Shown: piece by piece, positions 55,691 to 64,000 of the stretch | How positions within the stretch are numbered: position 1 is the first letter of the stretch | How the letters are laid out: each line of letters opens with the position of its first letter | Source: Antilocapra americana | Taxonomy: Eukaryota; Chordata; Mammalia; Artiodactyla; Antilocapridae | DNA length: 64,000 nt | Assembly (NCBI GenBank): GCA_007570785.1 | Contig: ML664152.1 | Coordinates: 2,108,911-2,172,910 of the forward strand | Reading direction: 5' to 3' | Translations under genes and position numbers: made by a program | Notes under the pieces: generated by a model | The model's input: only the letters and a program-made list of their open reading frames with translations | What the model was told of the DNA's origin: nothing | The model's database searches: none

Positions 55691-56320
55691 TCAGCAGTAG
55701 CGCTCCAAGACCCAGGCGGGGACTCGGCAGGCTGGGCGGGAGCATGAGGGTTGGCAGAGGAGGGACACAGAGGAGGCCAGGCGGCAGCAGCTGGGCTGGC
55801 AGGAGGAGGTGGGCACGCAGCAGGTGGGGCGGCACACGGGGCGGCAGAGGAGGGACACAGAGGAGGAGGGTCTGCAGCAGGATGAGGGGGCTGAGCAGGG
55901 GGAGGCCTCACAGCACACCAGCCTGCAGCAGACAGGTGTACAACAGACGGGCCTGCAGCACACAGGTCCACAAGAGACTGGCCTACAGCAGACAGGCCTG
56001 CAGCACACAGGTGTGCAGCACACAGATGTGCAAGAGACAGGCAGACAGCAGGCCTGCTGGCAGGGAGAGGAGCTGCTGCAGGCTGGCTGGCAACAGGGGC
56101 TGGACTCGCAGCTCACTGGGGCACAGAGGAGGGTCAGGCGTGGGGCTGGGGCACAGCAGGTAGGCTCACAGCAGGTCTCCTGGCAATCACCCACCTGCCA
56201 GGAGGAGCCAACGCAGGCACTGGGTGAGCTGACCCGGTTGCCACAGCTCAAGTCGCTGGAGCAGACAGACAAGGTGGATGCAGCAACAACACAAGTCCTG
56301 GAACAGCAGGTGTCCGCCAT
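55691..56320 (-). CDS. KRTAP10-8: keratin-associated protein 10, KRTAP10-8-like (209 aa)
   Basis: Single-exon KRTAP with about 49 cysteines in 209 residues. I chose the ATG giving MADTCCSRTCVVAAST because this N-terminus, followed by SVCSSD, SSPSACVGSSWQV and CQETCCEP, matches what I remember of human KRTAP10-8 (MADACCTRT start). In-frame codons further upstream run through the TATA box. Residues 66-140 are CCxPVCC units with some Ser replacements (PVSCGPVCC), followed by EASPCSAPSSCC, SVSLLCRPVC and a CCRLASSVSLLC repeat. The C-terminus (PAWVLERYC) differs from the SAPEPCC end of the other three KRTAP10 genes. TATAAAAG lies 80 bases upstream and AATAAA 305 bases downstream. The family is certain; the member number is from memory and should be treated as probable. 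Confidence 0.85.
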   Translation of the reverse strand: MADTCCSRTCVVAASTLSVCSSDLSCGNRVSSPSACVGSSWQVGDCQETCCEPTCCAPAPRLTLLCAPVSCESSPCCQPACSSSSPCQQACCLPVSCTSVCCTPVCCRPVCCRPVSCGPVCCRPVCCTPVCCRLVCCEASPCSAPSSCCRPSSSVSLLCRPVCRPTCCVPTSSCQPSCCRLASSVSLLCQPSCSRPACRVPAWVLERYC

Positions 56321-56400
56321 GCTGGGGGTTTGTGCTGAGAGGTGTTCCGGTTGGGGGTGTGAGTGGTGGGTGAGTGAGTGAGGTGCTCTGGGCATTGGGG

Positions 56401-56408
56401 CTTTTATA
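56401..56408 (-). promoter_or_regulatory. TATA box (TATAAAAG) of the KRTAP10-8-like gene
   Basis: Consensus TATA on the minus strand, 80 bases upstream of the ATG at 56320. Confidence 0.8.
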
Positions 56409-56459
56409 TCCCTCCCTGGGATACTGTGCCTCACCTGAGGCTCAACAGACCTTCCTTTT

Positions 56460-57195
56460 CCTCGTTACTGCTCAGAGGATGTTCCCAGATAAGGTTATTA
56501 GTTTATTTACTGTGAGATGTTTATCACACTGTCCTTGAGACTTCTGATGACTGGAGGTATTTTTGTGTCTTAAAAGCAAGCATTGAGATACAGATTCTGG
56601 GTGTGTCTGTAGAGCCTTGACTGCTCTCTCCACCTCTTTGCTTGTGTTTCTTTGATATGAATTCTGGTCGCAGGATGTCTTGTGCCTACAGACGCTCCAC
56701 ACATGTTGCAGACCCTCTTGTGTTGAACAACAGGTATCCTGGTGGGAGGGTGCCCTCTTGCCCTCTCCATCTGCAGACCTGGTGGCAGGGTGTCCACGGC
56801 TCATCCCTATATGCGTCTTTTCTAGTGCTCATCTGACACACTGTTTTTAGTTCTTCTATTTATCTCACAATTACTAACTTATATGCATATTATGTTATGT
56901 CTGAGTTTTCAGGTTTAGATATGATCTGATTTCCTATTATATAAGGAAGCCTTTCTCTTGCTTTCCATCAGCCCCAAGAAAACTCCCTCTCTGCATAGTC
57001 AGAAGGCAGTGAAACCCCAGTATTTGGTTTAACTCATGTCAGAATCTGTATTATTATCAATATTTTAATTGAACATTGTCCATAGCCAAGTCTGTGAAGT
57101 GAAATGAGATTTAACTTCCTTATTTATACATGTTTTGTTTTTGCTTGTGTTTTTCATTTCTTAGAGTTAACAATTGTTTCTTGTGTTTATTTGCT
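56460..57195. other. unassigned segment
   Basis: Spacer upstream of the last KRTAP gene. No gene or clear repeat recognised. Confidence 0.35.
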
Positions 57196-57196
57196 T

Positions 57197-57585
57197 ATCT
57201 TTCTGTTGTTGTTGTTCAGTTGCCAAGTTATGACAGACTCTTTGTGACCCCATGGACTTCAGCATACCAGGCTTCCCTGTTCTTCACCATTCCCTGGAGT
57301 TTGCTCAAATTCATGTCCGTTGAGTTGATGATGCTATCCAACCATCTTGTCTTCTGCCACCCCCTTCTCCTATTTTTGCTCTCAGTCTTTACCATCATCA
57401 AGGTCTTTTCCAATGAGTCAACTCTTCACATCAGGTGGCCAAAGTATTGGTGCTTCAGCTTCAGCATCAGTCCTTCCAATGAATATTCAGGATTGATTTC
57501 CTTTAGGACTGACTAATTTGACCTTGCAGCCCAAGGGACTCTCAAGAGTCTTCTCCAACACCACAATTTGAAAGCGTTAATTCTT
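57197..57585 (-). mobile_element. BovB 3' end, antisense
   Basis: ttgttgttgttcagttgcca, then gcatcagtccttccaatgaa and gggactctcaagagtcttct are the antisense BovB 3' region. Confidence 0.9.
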
Positions 57586-57744
57586 CTGTGTACCTATCAA
57601 TAAACCATTCCCAGGTTCTCTAACTAATTCATCCCAAGCTCACTCAAGAGGTTCCAACATAGCAGGGAACCTATTGGCTTCAGTTATTTTTGGAAACCCA
57701 TCTTCTGGAGCCCTCTTTATTTGTGGGTCTGTATCTATTGGCCG

Positions 57745-58280
57745 ATATGTGACAAACCTAGATAGCATGTTAAAAAGCAGAGACATTACATTACTTTGCC
57801 AACAAAGGTCCATCTAGTGAAAGCTATGGTTTTTCTAGTAGTCATGTATAGATGTGAGAGTTAGATTATAAAGAAAGCTGAGTACTGAAGAACTGGTGCT
57901 TTTAAACTGTGGTGTTGGAGAAGACTCTCAAGAGTCCCTTGGACTGCAAGGAGATCCAACCAGTGCATTGTAAAGGAAATCAGTCCTGAATATTGAATAA
58001 TTGAATATTGAATAATATCAGTCCTGATGCTGAAGCTGAAACTCCAATCCTTTGGCCGCCTGATGGGAAGAACTGACTCATTGGGAAAGACCCTGATGCT
58101 GGGAAATATTGAAGGCAGAAGGATAAGGGGATGACAGAGGATGAGTTGGTTGAATGACATCACCGACATGATGGACATGAGCTTGAGCAACTTCCGGGAA
58201 TTGGTGATGGACAGGGAAGCCTGGTGTGTTACACTCCATGAGGTTGCAAAGAGTCATACACAACTGAACTAAACTGACCC
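57745..58280 (+). mobile_element. BovB 3' end, sense
   Basis: Starts at gacaaacctagatagcatgt, continues through gtggtgttggagaagactct to caactgaactaaactgaccc. It faces the antisense copy across about 160 bases and has a small ttgaatattgaataat duplication near 57985-58020. Confidence 0.9.
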
Positions 58281-60690
58281 ACTGACTCTTCTCTCAGCCA
58301 GATATGCAGATACCATTAAAGGATCTCTCTTCACTATTGTCTTTAGATTTTCCTTCATATCTCTCCTATCATGGGTCTCTTATTTCCCCAAAGCTATGTC
58401 TTTTTCTTTCTGAGTTTATGCCTTCATTTGGGTGAAGCACACCCTCAAGTGGTTTTCTGGAAACAGGTTAATGAGAGAGTAATTTTTGAGTCTAGCATAA
58501 CTAAAAATGCCTTATTCTGCCCTTATACTTGACCGATAGTTTAGCTTGGGACAATCTTCTGGATTGGGAAAGTTTTCTTGCAGTATATTTGTTGAAGGTG
58601 GAGAACATTTCCAGAATTCTATCTGTCCACCTGTGCTGTTTCTCACTTCCCCCTAGGAGGAGTCATATTTCCACCTTCTCCCCCCATTGATTGGTTTCAT
58701 CTGTTCTCTCTACTTTTTTGTTCATTATTTCACTCAATAAACATGATTAATAAGCACCCATGTGGCTGCCTGAGTCATAGCTCATTGTTCTCCTGTGATG
58801 AAAATCATTGCATTAAACCCCACTGTGTTTTACTTAATGTTCTCTTTGCCAGTGATGGAGATTTGGATTGTTTCTAGATTTTGGCTAATATTAAATATGC
58901 TGTTATAAAAATTCTTGTATATTTTGCTTTTGGTGGGTGTATTCCCTAATTTCTCTTTGGTGCATACCCAGGTGTTGAAATGCTGGGTAACATGAAAGTC
59001 ATATCTGTAGTTTAGCATGTACTGACCAACAACTTTTTACAGACTTACTTCCCTACAAGTGAGTTTTATGAATTTCAGTTGCTCTATAGTTTTTTAAAAG
59101 GTGTTTTTATCCCTTATGGAAAATATAGGGATATTTTTACTGAAAGCAGGGTCCAGCTGCTTGCTCAAAAGCCAATATAGAGGGAAGATTGGAGAAAAGG
59201 CAAGTTTGCTTTATTTTGGATGCTGACAGCTGCGGGGAGGGCAGACTCTTGTCCAAAGGCTGGCTCCCCCTCCCCTCCGCCACTTTGGCCCCCACCAACA
59301 ATAAGAGGGTAAGAGTTTTTATTGATGGAGGGAGAAGTTACCTGGAGAAACAGCACAGTCAGCTCTGACAGTCATCTGGAAACTGGTCATCAGTTGTCTG
59401 ACCAGCATCATCTTGACTAAATACAGTTAATACTCAGTTCCAGGGTCAGTATGTTCCATTTCTTTGGAGCCAGTTCTCGGAATTTGGCATCTTATGTCAT
59501 GGCTACAGTCTGGTCCTAATGTAGGTAACTTCTTCCATCCAGTGGGGGTTTCAGTATCTATAAGACAGTTCACAGGAGATGACTCAGAATGTATTGCCCT
59601 TGAGAAGGAACTGAAGGTCCTTGACTTTGCTTAGTGACTAAACTATTATTTAATCTTATTGGACTGTTTTCCATTGTTTCTGTTTTCTCACTTCTCTGAT
59701 TAAAACAATTCTTTGTCTAAAGTTTTCTATAGACAAAAGGTAGGCTGAAGGCATGGGGTCAAGACCACAGGCTCCTGCTACATTTCAGTACACAATGTTG
59801 AATTAATTTGCATCCCTGATGCAATGAAGTTGAACATTCAGATATCTTTTCTTGGGAGGTGGCTGTTCAAGTCATTTGATTTTTTAGTAGGGTTAATTGC
59901 ATTTCTTACTGATTTGTAGAAATTTATTATGCATTCTGAATATGAGTTATTTTTGTATCTATGCAGTTTTGTGCTGGTAAATATATAGTAACCAGCTGGC
60001 TGTAAAACAAAAACAAGAAAGCCCTGGTTTGTTGTGTTTGTCAGTTTCCACGGTGTGGACACCCTCAGCTTTGCTACCAGTGTGATGTTACCAAATGCAC
60101 AGCGATGCATGGTCAGCCCTCAAGAGCTCGTGCAAGTGGCTGCAGCCCACCCCCACAAGACAGTCACTCACATTCAGCTCATCCAGGTCCAATGCTGTGA
60201 TTTTCATTTTCTTGAGAGTGTCCTTTTCAAGAAGTCAACTTCATAGAGGCATAATTTACATACTATAAAATGGACTTATTCAAAGTTTCCTTTGCTGAGT
60301 TTTGGGAAACATGGATGCCACAAGACCACAACCACAGCGGTATCTAGAGCTTCCCCGTCATCCCCAGAGTTCCCATGTGCTCCTTCAGAGTCAATCCCAC
60401 CACCTCCTGACCCCGAACCAGGGAGCCATAGCTCTCCTCTCCATCTAAACTGCACTTGTCTTTTCTGAAGTTGCATGTAAATTGGAATATGCAGTATGGA
60501 CTCTTTCCCCCAGCATGCTGAGGAATGTTAGTGTGTATATGGTCACATTCTATCTTGGCAACAGCAAGTGTGCGGGAATTCTGGCTCCTCCACTACCCTG
60601 TGACACTGGGTGTCATTGGTCTGTTTTTAATATGAGTCATTCCAATGGATGTGTGAGCTCATGGTGCCTTTCTGTTTTGAAAAATTTCAT
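58280..60690. other. unassigned AT-rich segment with a possible LTR-like fragment
   Basis: About 59140-59620 (ggtccagctgcttgctcaaa to gtgggggtttcagtatctat) looks like an old LTR-type repeat, but I cannot name it. The rest is AT-rich, probably decayed L1. Confidence 0.35.
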
Positions 60691-61005
60691 TTATTTATTT
60701 TTGACTATGATGGTTCTTTGTTGCTGCATGGGCTGTTTTTTCCCCCTCTAGTGTGGAGAGTGGGGCTACTCTCTAGTTGTGGAGCATGGGCTTCACACTG
60801 CAGTGGCTTCTCTTTTTGTGGCGCGTGGGCTCTGGAGCGTGCAGGCTTCAGTAGCTGTGGCACACGGCCTTAGTCGCTCTGCGGCATGTGGGATCTTCCT
60901 GAATCAAGCGTCGGACACATGTCTCCTGCGTTGGCAGGCAGGTTCTTTGCCACTGCGGTTGCGGCAGCTGCTGCTACTACTAGCCACCAGGAAAGCCCCA
61001 TGGTG
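60690..61005 (+). repeat. CHR-type SINE with internal GCT/GCG expansion
   Basis: ctagttgtggagcatgggct, ggcatgtgggatcttcctga, and a triplet-rich insertion (gcggcagctgctgctactac) before the caggaaagcccc end. Confidence 0.8.
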
Positions 61006-61009
61006 TCTT

Positions 61010-62960
61010 CCAATGGATCGTTCTTTCTACTGGAGCATAGTGATTCAGTTATACATATATACATATTCTTTTTTATGTTATTTTCCATTATGACTTATTA
61101 TCAGATGTTGGATATAATTCCCTGTGCTGTACAGTAGGTCCTTGTTGTTTATTTTAGATATAGTTGTGTGTACCTCCTGATCTCCAACCCCTAAGTTATT
61201 CCTTGTCCCACTTTCCCTTGGCAGCCACAAGTCTGTTCTCTATGTCTGTGAATTTGTCTCTGTTTCATAAACAAGTTCATTTGTGTCACACTTTAGATTT
61301 CACACGTAAGTGATGCTGTGTAGTAGTTGTCTTTCTCTGTCTGAGGTACTTCACTCACTATAATAATCTCCATGTTGATGATGTATGCTAAGGTCCATGT
61401 TGCTGCAAATGGAATTATCTCATTTTTAAAAAATTTTCATTCTTTTTTATATATAATCACATTTTCTTTATCTATTCACCTGTCAATGGACATGGAGGTG
61501 CTTCCCTGTCTTGGCTATTGTAAACAGTGCTGCTATGAGTATATTTATCTCCAAATTGCAGTTTTCTCTGGATATATTCCGGTTTTCTCTGGGATTGCTG
61601 TATCATATGGTAACTCAATTTGTAGTTTTTCAGGGAACCTCCATACTGTTCTGCATAGTGACTGAACTAATTTACATTCCCACCAACAGTGTAGGAAGGG
61701 TTCCCTTTTCTCCACACTCCCTCCAGCATTTACTATTTGTAGAATTTTAGATGATGGCTATTGTGACCAATGTGAGGTGGAACCTCATTGTACTTTTGAT
61801 TTGCATTTCTCCAATAATTAGTGATGCTGAGCATCTTTTCATGTGCCTGTGGCCCATCTGTATGTCTTCTTTGGAGAAATGTCTATTAGATCTTCTGCCC
61901 ACTTTTTGATTTTTGTTGTTGTTGTTTTTGAGTTGTATTGTTTATGGTTTTCTTTGCTGAGCAAAAGCTTATCAGTCTGATTAAGTCCTATTTGTTTATT
62001 TTTATTTCTGTTGCCTTGGGAGACTGACCTAAGAAATCATTGATACGACTTATGTCAGAGAATGTTTTACCTATGTTCTCTTCTATGAGTTTATGGTGTC
62101 ATGTCTTATATTTGTGTTTTTAAGCCATTTTGAGTTTATTTTTGTGTAGGGTGTGACAATCTGTTCTAACTTCATTGATTTGCAAATCGCTGTCCAGCTT
62201 TCCCAACATGATTTGCTGAAAAGACTGTCTTTTCTCTATTGTATATTTTTGCCTCCTTTGTTGAAGATTAATTGACTGTATGTGTGTGGATTTATTTCTG
62301 GGCTCTCTAGTCTGTTCTATTGATCCATATCTGATCCATGTCTGTTTCTGTGCCAATGGTGTGGTGTTTTAATTACTGTAACTTTGTAATATTGTCTGAA
62401 GTCTTAAAGGCTATGCCTCCAGTTTTGTTCTTTTTCTTCAGGCTTGCTTTGACAATTCTGGGACTTTTATGGTACCATATAAATTTCAGAATTATTTGTT
62501 CTAGTTCTGTGAAAAATGTGGGTAATTCGATAGGGGTTATGTTAAATCTGTAGATCGCTTTGGGTAGCACAGCCATTTTAACAATTTAATTCTTCCAAAC
62601 CAAGAGCATGGAATATCTTTTCACTTCATTGAATCATCTTCAATTTCCTTTATTGATATTTTATAGTTCTGTGCATAGAAGTCTTTCACTTCTGTGATTA
62701 GGTTTATTTCCAAGTTGTGTCTTTTGTTGGATGCATTTTTAAAAGAATGTTTTTTTCCTTTCTCTTTCTGATATGTCATTGTTAGTGTAAAGAAATGCAA
62801 CTGAGTTTTGTGTGTTAATCTTGTATCATGCTACCCTGCTGAGTTCATTTATCAGTTCTAGTGGCTTTTGTGTGGATTCTTTATGGTTTTCCATGTGTAG
62901 TATCATGTCCTCTGCATATAATGACAGTTTTACCTCTCTGTGAATAGTTCTTAATTCTAA
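61010..62960 (-). mobile_element. L1 3' half, antisense, relatively young
   Basis: From tgattcagttatacatatat leftmost (3' UTR) to ORF2. A minus frame at 62373-62576 carries the L1 ORF2 C-terminal [17 protein letters not shown] motif. 5'-truncated. Confidence 0.88.
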
Positions 62961-63850
62961 TGAAGTCCAATGTATTAATTCTTTTTTTTATGCTTAATGT
63001 TTTTTATGTCCTGCTTCAAAAGTCTTTGCCTGCCACAATGTCATGAAGACATTGTTCAGTGTATTATTCTACATCTTCAATATTTTCCCTTCCACATTCA
63101 GCTCTATAATCTACCTCCAGTCAATGTGTGTGTGTATGCTGTGAGGATAGGCAAAGCTCACTTCCTCCCATGGGGATATCTGGTTGTCCAGTACTATCAC
63201 CACCTATGAAATCCCAGTGACACCCTGATTGTGAACCAAGTGTCAGCACAGGTGTGGGCAGTTACTGGAAACAACTGAGTCCCATCGGTCTATTTTCTGT
63301 CATTGTACCAGTGTCTGGATCCGGTACTTACTGCCCCGGAAAGCATTCCCCAATCTTCTCAAGTTCTTTTGTGATCACTGTTATTCAAGTTTTGTATCTT
63401 TTCTTGCACTGATTCCAAGGTTGATATTTTCCTAGAAAATTACCATCTTCGCCTAAAAATTTTGATTGTGTTAATGCCCAGATGTAGCTTTTTCTCATGA
63501 ACTTTTTTCTTTATCTTCAGTTAGTGTTTATTTATCTCTTTTAGATTTGTCGACATTTAAATTCTTTTATAGATCTTTTAAAAGCAAGTATTTAGTGTTG
63601 TTGTTTATGTTTAATATTTCTTTCTTTGTTCTTAGTTCCTTAATTTTGCTAATTTATTTCTTTCCCCTCTTTTCTGAAGTTTTCCTAACTTTCTGAGTTG
63701 AGATTTTGTTTTCAATCCCACCTACTCTATGCTATATGTCTTTAAGGGTTTCATTTGCTCCCTGGGTACTGCTTTACCTAAACCACGTGTGTCCTGGGGT
63801 GTAGTACTTGCTTCATTTATTTTCAAAGAGTTTGTAATTAGGTTTCTGTT
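62960..63850. other. AT-rich, probably further antisense L1 or old repeat
   Basis: T-rich; ttatgtcctgcttcaaaagt fits antisense L1, but the boundaries are unclear. Confidence 0.4.
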
Positions 63851-63854
63851 TCCT

Positions 63855-64000
63855 CAACTGGTGTGCTAAGTTGCTTCAGTCATGTCCAACTCTTTGTGAC
63901 CCTATGGACTGTAGCTCGACAGGCTCCTCTGTCTATGAGAATTCTCCAGGCAAGAATACTGTAGTGGGTTGCCGGGCCCTCTTCCAAGGGATCTGCCCCA
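63855..64000 (-). repeat. Bov-A/Bov-tA-type SINE, antisense, cut by the window end
   Basis: gtgctaagttgcttcagtca, then ggctcctctgtctatgagaa; the element runs past the last base. Confidence 0.88.

Noticed and set aside
1..64000. CRISPR array, phage or bacterial operon
   Set aside because: The SINE/LINE content, single-exon KRTAP genes and TATA/AATAAA signals show a mammalian nuclear genome; no spaced short repeats of CRISPR type were seen.

Overview
This window comes from a ruminant nuclear genome (cattle, sheep or a close relative). The evidence is many Bov-tA/Bov-A2 tRNA-like SINEs, several BovB (RTE) LINE copies and CHR-type SINEs between single-exon, cysteine-rich hair protein genes. The genes are keratin-associated proteins (KRTAPs) of the KRTAP10 and KRTAP12 families. 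In human the orthologous cluster lies inside introns of TSPEAR; I recognise no TSPEAR exon here, so most non-KRTAP DNA is probably intronic or intergenic.

Layout: 1-6.8 kb is GC-rich unassigned DNA with two SINEs and one possible decayed gene frame (TATA at 1215, AATAAA at 526, minus strand). Two KRTAP10 genes lie on the minus strand at 7160-7849 and 12755-13504. A repeat belt (antisense L1, CHR SINEs, a long BovB copy) fills 13.9-18.7 kb. From 21.4 to 40.8 kb lies a KRTAP12 block built as a large imperfect inverted duplication. Arm 1 (21390-26250) carries a divergent pair, KRTAP12-4-like (minus, 21392-21748) and KRTAP12-1/2-like (plus, 25664-25978). Arm 2 (37490-40780) carries the same pair in opposite orientation: KRTAP12-1/2-like (minus, 37767-38141) and a frameshifted KRTAP12-4-like copy (plus, 40409-40778). 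The 11 kb between the arms holds old L1 and LTR-element debris and an orphan high-cysteine KRTAP (34322-34645, minus) that I cannot place in a named family. After another repeat belt (41.9-45.4 kb) and a 10-base assembly gap (45504-45513) come two more minus-strand KRTAP10 genes, 46519-47379 and 55691-56320, the latter KRTAP10-8-like. The rest is mostly L1, BovB and SINE sequence.

The intact KRTAP genes share one architecture: no intron, a TATA or TATA-like box 40-95 bases upstream of the ATG, a CCACCATG or similar start context, and a polyadenylation signal 130-350 bases past the stop. Their products are matrix proteins of the hair shaft that are disulfide-linked to hair keratins. Points for follow-up are the KRTAP12 palindrome with its locally homogenised tracts, a two-unit decapeptide length difference, a weakened TATA box in one arm, a frameshift in the other, an unusually conserved noncoding block between the divergent genes, and the orphan KRTAP. 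All identity statements come from reading by eye, not from alignment software.
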